DNA of 16,362 nucleotides from CAZWXH01 sp964637725 (GTDB lineage Bacteria > Bacillota_I > Bacilli_A > Erysipelotrichales > Coprobacillaceae). The DNA lies in assembly GCA_964637725.1 (NCBI GenBank), contig CAZWXH010000035.1, forward strand, positions 1 to 16,362. The letters run 5' to 3'. Positions 1 through 6,969 of the stretch are shown piece after piece (position 1 is the stretch's first letter; every line of letters starts with the position of its first letter). The notes under the pieces were generated by a model, which saw only the letters and a list, made by a program, of their open reading frames with translations, had not been told where the DNA came from and ran no database searches. The position numbers and the translations under genes are program-made.

Positions 1-1017
1 CTATAATATTAAAAATGTTTGTAAAATATTAAATAAATAACCTACACTAATTATTCCAAATACACATATAAAAATAAATATAACAAGTAATTTTGGCTTA
101 AGTGCTTTTTTCAACATAATAATGGAAGGAAGACTTAACGTTGTGACCGCCATCATAAATGCTAAAACAGTACCTAATTGAGCACCCTTGACTAACAGAG
201 CCTCAGCCACAGGAATTGTTCCAAATATATCAGCATACATAGGAACCCCTACAAGAGTAGCGAGTACAACTCCAAAAGGATTGTTACTTCCAAGAATAGA
301 CTGAATCCAAGTTTCAGGAATCCAATTATGGATAATAGCTCCGATTCCAACACCAACAAGAATATATGGAAATACTTTTTTGAATGTATCCAACATTTGT
401 TCTTTGGCATATTGTAATCTATCTTGACGAGTGAGTGTAGGAGAATCAATTTCAATATGACTAGCATTCGTAATAAAATCTTCAACATATTTTTCCATGT
501 GAAGTTTTTCAATAATTGTTCCACCAACAACTGCAATAATTAAACCAACAATTACATAAATAATACCAACTTTAGCACCGAAAATACTCATTAATAGAAC
601 AAGGCTTCCTAAATCAACCATGGGTGAAGAAATAAGAAAAGAAAAAGTAACCCCTAATGGTAGTCCAGCACTTGTAAATCCGATAAATAAAGGAATTGAT
701 GAACATGAACAAAAAGGTGTAACAGTGCCTAGTAATGCTGAAATAATATTTGCTGAAATACCTTTGAATTTTCCTAAAATTTGTCGACTCCGTTCCGGTG
801 AGAAATAGCTTTGTATATATGAAATTATAAAAATCAATAAACAAAGTAATATTGTTATTTTAAAAACATCATAGATAAAAAACTGTATACTTCCTCCTAA
901 ACGAGTATTGAGATCAAATCCAATAGTTGATAGAAAATAACCAATCAATTCATTTAACCATTTCATTCCCAATATTTGTTCTTGAACAAACAGAAAAGCA
1001 GATTGTAAAAGTTCCAT
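1..1017 (-). CDS. UPF0718/ArsP-like membrane permease
   Basis: Predicted polytopic inner-membrane permease of 338 residues, related to the DUF318/UPF0718 family that includes organoarsenical permease ArsP and YraQ. The signature is visible at about residues 100-109 (TPFCSCSSIP, with Cys103 and Cys105 in a membrane segment), followed by hydrophobic helices and a second conserved membrane block near the C-terminus. The start is placed at the ATG at 1017 because GAGGAGG lies just upstream; an ATG 20 codons further up lacks this and would put the ribosome site inside the gene. The gene is complete, its TAG touching the window edge. It follows an ArsR-type gene on the same strand and has its own copy of the same palindrome, so metal, metalloid or thiol-reactive stress control is likely. 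Family assignment is firm; the substrate is not known. Confidence 0.88.
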   Translation of the reverse strand: MELLQSAFLFVQEQILGMKWLNELIGYFLSTIGFDLNTRLGGSIQFFIYDVFKITILLCLLIFIISYIQSYFSPERSRQILGKFKGISANIISALLGTVTPFCSCSSIPLFIGFTSAGLPLGVTFSFLISSPMVDLGSLVLLMSIFGAKVGIIYVIVGLIIAVVGGTIIEKLHMEKYVEDFITNASHIEIDSPTLTRQDRLQYAKEQMLDTFKKVFPYILVGVGIGAIIHNWIPETWIQSILGSNNPFGVVLATLVGVPMYADIFGTIPVAEALLVKGAQLGTVLAFMMAVTTLSLPSIIMLKKALKPKLLVIFIFICVFGIISVGYLFNILQTFLIL

Positions 1018-1032
1018 ATAATTCCTCCTCAC

Positions 1033-1054
1033 ATCAAAAAAAATTGATATATAA
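1033..1054 (-). promoter_or_regulatory. Permease promoter -10 and ArsR-type operator copy
   Basis: ATCAA-N6-TTGAT at 1033-1048 is a 16-bp inverted repeat directly upstream of the permease ribosome site. Read on the minus strand, a -10-like TATATA (1053-1048) lies beside it and TTGAAA (1077-1072) could be the -35 with an 18-nt spacer. The same spaced repeat sits at the arsR promoter, so this is probably a second binding site for that repressor. The repeat is seen; the repressor assignment is inferred. Confidence 0.6.
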
Positions 1055-1067
1055 ATCAAAGATAAAA

Positions 1068-1099
1068 CCACTTTCAAATAATCATAATTATATAAGTGG
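1068..1099 (-). terminator. Weak stem-loop between arsR and permease
   Basis: CCACTT (1068-1073) pairs with AAGTGG (1094-1099) across a 20-nt loop. On the minus strand the stem is followed by TTTTA, immediately after the arsR stop codon. The long loop and short T-run make it a weak or attenuating terminator at best. It may partly uncouple arsR from the permease, which has its own promoter. Confidence 0.35.
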
Positions 1100-1104
1100 C
1101 TTTT

Positions 1105-1389
1105 TTAATCTTTTAAGCAAGTAATGTTCATTAAATGTTTAACAGCATTTTCACTACCTTCTTTATGAAGACTGTAGTATGTCCATTTACCTTCTTGTCT
1201 TGATCTTACAATTTGAGATTCACATAAGATCTTCATATGATAAGATAGGGCAGATTGCGCAATGTCTAGTTTTTCAATTAAAACACAAGCACATTTTTCC
1301 CCACTTCGTAATTGTTCTAAAATCATAAGTCTTTTTTCATCACATAATGCTTTGAAAATCCTAGCATCACAAGTATATACACTATCCAT
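1105..1389 (-). CDS. ArsR/SmtB-family transcriptional repressor
   Basis: Winged-helix repressor of 94 residues, the usual ArsR/SmtB length. The helix-turn-helix spans about residues 38-57 (DIAQSALSYHMKIL), followed by a beta wing (RSRQEGKWTYYSL, about 62-74). A Cys33-x-Cys35 pair just before the recognition helix is in the place of the ELCVCDL metalloid site of classical ArsR proteins; Cys7, Cys16, Cys56 and Cys91 could add ligands. Family knowledge: such proteins leave DNA when they bind metal or metalloid. GTGAGGTGAA precedes the ATG. The gene is divergent from the small genes at 1612 and upstream of the permease, which it presumably controls together with itself. The inducing ion cannot be decided from sequence alone. 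Confidence 0.9.
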   Translation of the reverse strand: MDSVYTCDARIFKALCDEKRLMILEQLRSGEKCACVLIEKLDIAQSALSYHMKILCESQIVRSRQEGKWTYYSLHKEGSENAVKHLMNITCLKD

Positions 1390-1401
1390 AATTCACCTCA
1401 C

Positions 1402-1452
1402 ATCAAATATTTTTGATATGATAATTGTAATATATCATGAACTCATTGTCAA
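1402..1452 (-). promoter_or_regulatory. arsR promoter with overlapping 16-bp operator
   Basis: Read on the minus strand, TTGACA (1452-1447), a 17-nt spacer and TACAAT (1429-1424) form a near-consensus sigma-A promoter. Directly downstream, over the expected transcription start, is a perfect inverted repeat ATCAAA-TATT-TTTGAT (1402-1417). This placement suits autorepression by ArsR. Confidence 0.75.
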
Positions 1453-1563
1453 TATCTGTTTTTAAATTAAGGCTATAGTAAAAACGGATAAGTATGAAAA
1501 GAAATTATAGTGATACTATTTATTTATAATTATTTAGTTTATCTATAAATGTGATGATACAGA

Positions 1564-1572
1564 TGTTATAAT
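1564..1572 (+). promoter_or_regulatory. Extended -10 promoter for the 1612 gene cluster
   Basis: TGTTATAAT is a perfect extended -10 element (TGn plus TATAAT at 1567-1572) about 40 nt before the first gene of the cluster. No good -35 is visible at the right distance, which extended -10 promoters tolerate. Confidence 0.6.
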
Positions 1573-1611
1573 AGGGTTAATAAGTTATAACTTGAAAAGT
1601 GGTGAGGATAA

Positions 1612-1818
1612 ATGAGCAAATATAATTCTTTGTGGGAGTATGTGAAGAAAAATGGAAATGAATCTTGCAAGCTAACCTTTGATGAAATTGGGAAGATTGC
1701 TGGAGTAACAATAGATCATTCTTTTTTGAACTATAAAAAGGAGTTAATTGAATATGGTTATGAAGTAGGGAAAATATCATTGAAAGAAAAAACTGTAATT
1801 TTTAATAAAATTGATTAG
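1612..1818 (+). CDS. Small hypothetical protein (DUF7662-like)
   Basis: Protein of 68 residues, charged and probably cytosolic, with no signal or membrane segment. The N-terminal KYNSLWEYV, a central LTFDEIGKIAG segment and a Tyr/Lys-rich tail resemble small proteins currently grouped as DUF7662, many of which are single-domain and of unknown function. The central segment could form a helix-turn-helix-like helical pair, but no recognisable DNA-binding signature is visible. GGTGAGG lies just upstream of the ATG, and an extended -10 promoter lies further up. It is followed by a membrane protein gene after 73 bases and by an Imm-5-like gene, all in one direction, so the three may be cotranscribed. 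The DUF link is recalled from pattern, not searched. Confidence 0.7.
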   Translation: MSKYNSLWEYVKKNGNESCKLTFDEIGKIAGVTIDHSFLNYKKELIEYGYEVGKISLKEKTVIFNKID

Positions 1819-1891
1819 TAAGTTTTATTTAAAATGGTTTAGAAATCTATTTATAAGTGATTTTAATTTTAGGGAAAGGACATTATTAATC

Positions 1892-2341
1892 ATGAAAAAT
1901 TATATAGAGATAAAAATCAAAAAAATGTATTTAGTCATCGGAAGTATTATTTTACTCTTAGGTATCAGTTTTAGTGGATATTATTTTTGGTGTGCAAATA
2001 ACCCAGATATTCAAATTCAAATTAGTGCAGGTGGTACTGGTAAAGAAGGTATTAAAATTGAAGCACCTCATATTTCATATACTGGAAGAGGAATTGCTGA
2101 TCCTGCTGCATCTGCAGAATTAAAACTTAGTCGTATTACAATGCAACATGAATTTTTATGTAATTATATAATTAATAATTATAAGGAATCTGATATTAAA
2201 TTAGATATGATAGTTGAAAATAATCAAACAATTCTTAAATATTATGGAACAGTTACGAATCAAAATAACGAAACTGAAGATTTCAAAAGGGATATAGTTC
2301 TTGAGTTTGGATTAAATGCCGATATAACTGATAAATCATAG
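1892..2341 (+). CDS. Single-pass membrane or secreted hypothetical protein
   Basis: Unrecognised protein of 149 residues. Residues 1-12 are basic, 13-33 form one hydrophobic helix, and the rest is hydrophilic and extracytoplasmic by the positive-inside rule. Cys34 follows the helix, but the preceding residues (YYFW) do not make a good lipobox, so a signal anchor is more likely than a lipoprotein. The outer part has a Gly-rich stretch (SAGGTGKEG, about 45-53) and alternating polar/hydrophobic runs suggesting beta structure. The reading frame is open further upstream to 1811, overlapping the preceding gene, but AGGGAAAGGA at 1871-1880 favours the ATG at 1892. It sits between a small unknown gene and an Imm-5-like gene. 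No function is proposed. Confidence 0.7.
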   Translation: MKNYIEIKIKKMYLVIGSIILLLGISFSGYYFWCANNPDIQIQISAGGTGKEGIKIEAPHISYTGRGIADPAASAELKLSRITMQHEFLCNYIINNYKESDIKLDMIVENNQTILKYYGTVTNQNNETEDFKRDIVLEFGLNADITDKS

Positions 2342-2385
2342 AATTTAAAAAGGAAACTTATTGTGTAGATGTAGGAGGTGGTATC

Positions 2386-2967
2386 ATGTTTGAAGATGTT
2401 GAAGTCAAAATAAAAAAGAATAATAAGATTCTTTTCTCTAGAGAGAGTGAATGTTTACAAGAATTGATTCAGTTAGTTTGTAAACAAAATCATCGAACAC
2501 TTATTTTATGGGCTTTTGAATGTGTACAAAAACCATTAGAGGTATTTGAGAATACATATCCTAATGAAATAAGACCAAGAAAGGCTTTTGAATTATGTCA
2601 ACAATGGTCTCAAGGAATTATGAAAATGCCGATTGCGAAACGTGCTATTTTAGATTGTCATCAAGTATGTAAAGAAATTGATGATCCTTATATGATCGCT
2701 TTATGTCATGCTATTGGACAGGGGCTTTCTACTGTACATGTGGAATCACACGCAATTGGGTTAGTAACCTATGAACTGACTGGACTTGTTTTAAGTAATA
2801 GAGATAATTATCAAACAATCATTAATGATAAAATCAATTATTATGTTGAAAGATTAACACATTATCAAAATAATGTTGATCTTAATCAATATCAATGGGC
2901 AGACTTCTTATTAAAAGAGAAGCCAAATAAAGAAACGGAATTATGGAAAAAAAGAAAAGGCACTTAG
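2386..2967 (+). CDS. Putative immunity protein, Imm-5-like family
   Basis: Mostly helical cytosolic protein of 193 residues. The central part has the pattern of the Imm-5-like putative immunity family: RPRKAFELCQQW (about 65-76), a short Gly and basic turn, KRAILDCHQVCKEI (about 85-98), then HAIGQGLSTVHVESHAIGLVTYE (about 109-131), in which spaced His, Gly and Ala residues line up on helices. Family knowledge: these proteins are predicted from neighbourhoods to neutralise toxins, but most are not tested. A strong GTAGGAGGTGG precedes the ATG. No toxin, polymorphic-toxin core or secretion gene is visible in this window, so the gene is an orphan here. Its TAG is inside a terminator hairpin shared with the convergent ABC permease gene. 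Confidence 0.75.
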   Translation: MFEDVEVKIKKNNKILFSRESECLQELIQLVCKQNHRTLILWAFECVQKPLEVFENTYPNEIRPRKAFELCQQWSQGIMKMPIAKRAILDCHQVCKEIDDPYMIALCHAIGQGLSTVHVESHAIGLVTYELTGLVLSNRDNYQTIINDKINYYVERLTHYQNNVDLNQYQWADFLLKEKPNKETELWKKRKGT

Positions 2968-2976
2968 GTGTCTTTT
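2955..2976. terminator. Bidirectional terminator between convergent genes
   Basis: AAAAGGCAC (2955-2963), loop TTAG, GTGTCTTTT (2968-2976): a nine-pair stem with one G-T pair. A-run on the left and T-run on the right provide the U-tract for transcripts from both sides. The stop codon of the Imm-5-like gene is in the loop, and the minus-strand permease stop abuts the right arm. Confidence 0.75.
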
Positions 2977-3776
2977 CAGATTGACAAATCTTTTTTTCTG
3001 AATATTTGAATAGCGATGAGATATATAAGTATACCCATAATGATTAAAATACCCATTAAATAGAAGGGGCTTTCTTTCCCGGCAAGAATACCATTGACAT
3101 CAAACAATGTTAAAGGTGTACAATATTTTAAGAATTCAAATTTTTCACCAACTTGACTAATCATTTGAAGTAGTATAGAACCAATCACAATTCCCCCACC
3201 AAGACCATTAGCCTTGCGAGTATCATTAAATAGACAAGAACCTAGGAAACAGAGACTACTCATAAAAAATAACAAAGTGAATAATCCAATATTTAATATA
3301 ATAAGCTTTTTGGTATCTAATTCACCAGGAAATGCCAAAGCACTAACGAGAATAATTACACCAGTTGCATAAGCAACAATGAGAAGAGTCGTTAATATAA
3401 GTGTGATAGCTTGAGAGACAATAATTTGTTTACGAGAATGAGGAGTTGCTAGTAAATATGCCATAGAACCGTTATCAACATATCTCACAACCAAACGATT
3501 CGCAATAATTAAAATAGCTACTAAAGGAATCGCAATTAATATAAAGCCATATAAATAATTAGCAACAAATTCAATTAATGTTGCGCCTACATTCATCATT
3601 CCAAATGCCGCAAATAATTCAGGCATTGTTTCAGCCATCATATTTAAACTCTTTCCAAGTTCAGGATCAAACATGAAAACAATAACAGAACTATACATTG
3701 TAATGAGGGCAAGAAATATAATGAAAACTTTATAGTTAGACTTTAACTCTTTTTTGAATAATGTAAGATTAAACAT
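2976..3776 (-). CDS. ABC-2 type transporter permease
   Basis: Membrane subunit of 266 residues for an ABC-2 exporter. About six hydrophobic helices are visible (roughly 16-36, 73-95, 120-147, 158-182, 193-208 and 238-258). The cytosolic segment VRYVDNGSMAYLLATPHSRKQI (about 97-118) matches the coupling region typical of ABC-2 permeases, where the ATPase docks. The start at 3776 is chosen because GGAGG at 3789-3785 is eight bases upstream; an in-frame ATG at 3791 would include that site in the coding region. The start lies inside the last codons of the ATPase gene, so translation is probably coupled. Half-transporters of this form commonly export peptides, drugs or lipids; the substrate here is unknown. 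Confidence 0.88.
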   Translation of the reverse strand: MFNLTLFKKELKSNYKVFIIFLALITMYSSVIVFMFDPELGKSLNMMAETMPELFAAFGMMNVGATLIEFVANYLYGFILIAIPLVAILIIANRLVVRYVDNGSMAYLLATPHSRKQIIVSQAITLILTTLLIVAYATGVIILVSALAFPGELDTKKLIILNIGLFTLLFFMSSLCFLGSCLFNDTRKANGLGGGIVIGSILLQMISQVGEKFEFLKYCTPLTLFDVNGILAGKESPFYLMGILIIMGILIYLIAIQIFRKKDLSI

Positions 3777-4656
3777 TGTTTTTTCCTCCATAGAAATGTA
3801 AGAACAATTCTTCTAAGGTTTGGGTTTGAACATTTAAGTCCTTAATATCATAACTTTGTAAAAAATGTAAGAATTCATTAACATCCTTGACTCCAACTTT
3901 AGCCGTATTATTTTCAACAATAGCATCTTCATATTTGTTTAATAAATCGAAAGCATCTTTTTCATTATTGAAAGTGACTATAAATATTTTCTTTTTATTT
4001 TGTTGAAGGTTTTCAATCGTATCAATCGCAACAATTCTTCCGTCTTTAATTATTGCTACTCGATCACATGTTTTTTCAACTTCTTCAAAGAGATGAGAAG
4101 ACATTAATATTGTTTTCCCTCTTGTTTTTTCTTGAATAATCAAATCCACGAATTTATTTTGCATTAAAGGATCAAGTCCACTCGTGGGTTCATCAAAGAT
4201 ATAAATATCAGGATCTTGCATGAAAGCACAAACCAAACCAATCTTTTGTTTCATACCTTTAGACATCTTTTTAATTTTGCCTGAGGGATTTAATTCAAAA
4301 TACTCAATCAATTCATTTGCTTTTGACATATCCTTAATACCTTTTAAATGAGCAATAAACTCAATGAATTCCATGCCATTAATATCATCCATAAAAGTAA
4401 TTTCTCCAGGAAGATATCCAACACTCTCTTGAATAGAAGAAGCATCTTTAAAACAATCTTTACCTAGAATAGAGACATGACCACTATCTGGCTTAATAAA
4501 TCCCATGAGTTGTCTAATTGTTGTTGTTTTACCTGCCCCATTGGGACCAAGAAAACCAAGAACTTCACCTTGTTTCACAGTAAAACTGACATCAAAATTT
4601 CCTTTGTTTTGACCATAATTTTTTGTGATATGATCAACAATAATACTACTGTTCAT
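3769..4656 (-). CDS. ABC transporter ATP-binding protein
   Basis: Cytosolic ATPase of 295 residues that powers the adjoining ABC-2 permease. In order: Walker A GPNGAGKT (37-44), a Q-loop-region segment, signature KMSKGMKQK (130-138) in place of LSGGQ, as in many ABC-2 exporters, Walker B IYIFDEP (151-157), D-loop SGLDP and switch His188 (SSH). The C-terminal 80 residues form the extra domain usual in this drug/bacitracin-type export subfamily. AAGGAGGAA just before the ATG is inside the last codons of tetR, and the two genes overlap by 11 bases, so translational coupling is expected. All catalytic motifs are intact, so the pump is probably functional even though the upstream regulator is broken. 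Confidence 0.93.
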   Translation of the reverse strand: MNSSIIVDHITKNYGQNKGNFDVSFTVKQGEVLGFLGPNGAGKTTTIRQLMGFIKPDSGHVSILGKDCFKDASSIQESVGYLPGEITFMDDINGMEFIEFIAHLKGIKDMSKANELIEYFELNPSGKIKKMSKGMKQKIGLVCAFMQDPDIYIFDEPTSGLDPLMQNKFVDLIIQEKTRGKTILMSSHLFEEVEKTCDRVAIIKDGRIVAIDTIENLQQNKKKIFIVTFNNEKDAFDLLNKYEDAIVENNTAKVGVKDVNEFLHFLQSYDIKDLNVQTQTLEELFLHFYGGKNNV

Positions 4657-5275
4657 TTAAGTATTCCTCCTTATATGTCATCTTTTTAAATAAATTCGAC
4701 CACTTTTTAAATTCAGCCATCATTGTTTGAATATCTAACATATGTGCAGAATTTCGTGTTGATTGTAAATATCCCTCAGTTGCATATAATAAAATACTAT
4801 AAACTTCTTTAAAATCAACATCATCTTTAAATTTTGTTAAATCAATATGTTGAAAATAAGTATTAAAAACATTTTCAGATATCTGATTTAATAAATTTGT
4901 TATTTGATGGGATAAGGGACCGTCTTTTTGAAAATAACACTGTATGATAAAATCTAAAATATAAGGATTTTTTTGTATCATTGATATTTTCTTATTTGCA
5001 CCATACTCCATGATTTCAAAAAAATCAGTAATTTCTAAACAATCTTCTTTTTTTACATATTCACTAACAAGTTTCATGACATACTCAAGTAAATACATGA
5101 GTAATGATTCTTTATTCTTAAAATAATAAAACAAAGATCCTTTAGAAATACCCGCTAAAGAAGCGATATCTTCAGTATTAGCTTTACTATATTCATTTTT
5201 CGCAAAGACTTCTAAAGCAGCATTAACGATTCTTTCTTATTTCTCTTTTGGTAGAGTTAAAAATACCTCATTCAT
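4646..5275 (-). pseudogene. TetR/AcrR regulator with in-frame TAA at codon 13
   Basis: Full-length TetR-family gene of 209 codons, with ATG at 5275 and GGAG upstream, but codon 13 (5239-5237) is TAA. Everything after the stop stays in frame: helix-turn-helix residues about 29-48 (ANTEDIASLAGISKGSLFYYF), the conserved KNKESLL, then a helical ligand-binding domain. The position after KEK is commonly Gln in relatives, so a CAA to TAA change is likely. No ATG, GTG or TTG occurs between the stop and the recognition helix; the first is a TTG at 5134, beyond the DNA-contact residues. Any product restarted there could not bind DNA normally. The gene overlaps the ATPase by 11 bases. It was probably the local repressor of the pump. 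A sequencing error is possible. Confidence 0.85.
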
Positions 5276-5291
5276 ATGTATTACAACTCCT

Positions 5292-5321
5292 TTGACTCAT
5301 TTAGTCAATTATATTTTATAA
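5292..5321 (-). promoter_or_regulatory. tetR-ABC operon promoter and TetR-type operator
   Basis: TTGACT-CATTT-AGTCAA (5292-5308) is a perfect 6-5-6 inverted repeat, the form commonly bound by TetR regulators in Bacillota. On the minus strand an extended -10 (TGT then TATAAA, 5320-5315) and a second TATAAT (5313-5308) run into it, so bound repressor would block transcription. A further half site (TTGACT, 5324-5329) lies upstream. Confidence 0.65.
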
Positions 5322-5402
5322 CATTGACTCAGATTTACAACCCCTAGACAAAAAATATTGTAAATAATAGAGAAACAGTAAAAATAAGGAAGAGGTGACC
5401 TT

Positions 5403-6308
5403 ATGAAAATAGAAAGACTTATTAGTATTATCATGATATTACTACAAAATAAGAAGGTAACAGCAACCTATCTTGCTGATAAATTTGAAGTCTCCAAACG
5501 AACAATATATCGAGATATAATTGATATATGTTTACCTGGAATACCTATAACTACGATTCCAGGTAGTCAAGGTGGTTTAATGATAGAAGAAGATTTTAAA
5601 ATTGATAAAAGTTTGTTTAATGAAGCTGAACTCAAGGCAATAGTCACTGGCTTAAAAAGTCTTGATAGTGTCACTTATAATAAGAAATATCAAAAGATTA
5701 TGGATAAGCTGTTTTTAGATAATCAAAGTTTATATACAACTTCTCATATTATGATTGATTTATCTTCTCATTATAAAGATACATTAGCTCCTAAGATTGA
5801 ATTATTTCAAGAAGCAATAGAACAAACACATAAAGTATCATTTGAATATTATAATTCAAAAGGACAAAGAAGTGTTATTATTGATCCTTATCTTATTGTT
5901 TTTAAATGGTCTCATTGGTATATTCATGGTTTTGATAATGAAAAAAACGAAATGAGATTATTTAAGCTTAATAGATTAGTTGATTTAAAAATGTTAGATA
6001 ATTTATTTGAAATAAATGATTTCTTAGATGATTCTTACGATTATAATCAATTCTTTAAAGATAATATTCAAAGTATTATATTGTTTGATAAGAGTGTTGA
6101 ATATCAGTTGATTGAAGAATATGGAAGAGATTCTTATCAAAGATTAGAAAATGGAAAACTTCTTTTTGAATTTTCTTTTACCAATAAAGATTATTTATTA
6201 AATTGGGTATTAAGTTTTAAAGATAAAGCAGAACTTATAGAACCAAAAGAATACAGAAAAGCTTTAAAAGAAATAATTAATCATTTAATAAAAAAATATG
6301 ATGAATAG
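5403..6308 (+). CDS. WYL-domain HTH transcriptional regulator (YafY-like)
   Basis: Regulator of 301 residues with the standard three-part layout: an N-terminal DeoR-like winged helix-turn-helix (VTATYLADKFEVSKRTIYRDI, about 19-39), a wing (GSQGGLMI), then a WYL domain from about residue 140 (HKVSFEYYNS at 143-152; HWYIHGF at 171-177 holds the Trp-Tyr-Ile version of the WYL triad) and a WCX-like C-terminal part. Family knowledge: WYL domains sense small ligands or nucleic acid fragments and control stress, DNA-repair and defence genes. AGAGGTGACC precedes the ATG. It is divergent from the tetR operon and 61 bases before the DUF3795 gene; a palindrome right after its stop codon may be its operator. 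Confidence 0.88.
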   Translation: MKIERLISIIMILLQNKKVTATYLADKFEVSKRTIYRDIIDICLPGIPITTIPGSQGGLMIEEDFKIDKSLFNEAELKAIVTGLKSLDSVTYNKKYQKIMDKLFLDNQSLYTTSHIMIDLSSHYKDTLAPKIELFQEAIEQTHKVSFEYYNSKGQRSVIIDPYLIVFKWSHWYIHGFDNEKNEMRLFKLNRLVDLKMLDNLFEINDFLDDSYDYNQFFKDNIQSIILFDKSVEYQLIEEYGRDSYQRLENGKLLFEFSFTNKDYLLNWVLSFKDKAELIEPKEYRKALKEIINHLIKKYDE

Positions 6309-6342
6309 TGACAGACAGTTGTCAACTTACCTATGCTATACT
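6309..6342 (+). promoter_or_regulatory. Palindrome plus extended -10 before the DUF3795 operon
   Basis: TGACA-N6-TGTCA (6309-6324) begins immediately after the WYL gene stop codon. TGCTATACT (6334-6342) is a good extended -10 element, and the palindrome overlaps the region where a -35 would be. This is a plausible operator for the neighbouring WYL regulator, which would make the next three genes its targets. Sequence elements are seen; the pairing is inferred. Confidence 0.5.
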
Positions 6343-6369
6343 TTGATTATCAAATGAGGAGGAAGTATT

Positions 6370-6633
6370 ATGGTAGAATCAAGGTGTGGACTCTTATGTA
6401 GTGAGTGTAAGTATCGTGATGAAGTGAATTGTCAAGGCTGTTTAAGAATTGATAGACCATTTTGGGGTGAAAGTTGTCCTATTAAATCATGTTGTGAGAC
6501 AAACGGATATGAGCATTGTGGACTATGTAAAGAGTTTCCTTGTAACTTGTTAAAACAGTTTGCGTATGATGAAAAACAAGGCGACGATGGAAAAAGAATT
6601 ATACAATGTCAAAAATGGTGTATGAGAAAGTAG
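6370..6633 (+). CDS. Cys-rich DUF3795 domain protein
   Basis: Small protein of 87 residues with 13 cysteines (6, 10, 13, 21, 24, 36, 41, 42, 50, 53, 58, 80 and 84). The CGLLCSECKYR start, the CQGC, CPIKSCC and HCGLCKEFPC segments are the layout of DUF3795, a family believed to bind metal (Zn or Fe-S), but with no proven reaction. No signal or membrane segment is present. GAGGAGG lies ahead of the ATG. It is first in a three-gene operon with a TfoX-N protein (nine bases away) and a BtrH-like protein, downstream of a WYL regulator. In family neighbourhoods DUF3795 often occurs as an accessory gene near regulators and acetyltransferases, giving little help with function. Confidence 0.85.
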   Translation: MVESRCGLLCSECKYRDEVNCQGCLRIDRPFWGESCPIKSCCETNGYEHCGLCKEFPCNLLKQFAYDEKQGDDGKRIIQCQKWCMRK

Positions 6634-6642
6634 GTGAAGAAT

Positions 6643-6969
6643 ATGGCTAGTGATAAAGATTATATCGAATATGTTTGTGACCAAATAAAAGGCATAGGTA
6701 TGTTAAAATATAAAAAAATGTTTGGAGAATATATGGTTTATATTAATGATAAACCAGTTATTTTGATATGTGATAATACTGTTTATGTTAAAAAGTTAGA
6801 TTGTATAGAAGAATTAATGAAGAATGCTGATATAGGCTGCCCTTATAAAGGAGCGAAAGAACATTATATCTTGGATATTGATGACAGACATTTGAGTTTT
6901 GATGTATTAAATCGTTTAGAAGAAGTGACACCACTACCTAAACCTCGAAAGAAAAAGGTAAAAGAATGA
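6643..6969 (+). CDS. TfoX N-terminal domain protein
   Basis: Protein of 108 residues consisting of one TfoX-N domain: KKMFGEYMVY (about 24-33), a short beta hairpin, VYVKK, PYKGAKEHYIL and a C-terminal helix, ending in a basic tail (PKPRKKKVKE). In gamma-proteobacteria TfoX (Sxy) is a competence activator, but standalone TfoX-N proteins in Bacillota are mostly uncharacterised, so no competence role should be assumed. An in-frame GTG exists at 6634, directly after the previous stop, but AGGTG at 6632-6636 is placed for the ATG at 6643. Its TGA overlaps the next ATG by four bases, showing tight operon coupling. Confidence 0.85.
   Translation: MASDKDYIEYVCDQIKGIGMLKYKKMFGEYMVYINDKPVILICDNTVYVKKLDCIEELMKNADIGCPYKGAKEHYILDIDDRHLSFDVLNRLEEVTPLPKPRKKKVKE

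Noticed and set aside
614..844. Open frames on either strand inside the permease (249-536, 614-844, 620-808, 927-1124)
   Set aside because: They lie within the permease gene, lack good ribosome sites, and have low-complexity compositions; they are antisense or out-of-frame shadows.
4646..5134. TetR read as a functional shorter protein from the TTG at 5134
   Set aside because: It would lack the DNA-binding helices, and no ribosome site precedes the TTG; the upstream ATG with the in-frame stop explains the gene better.
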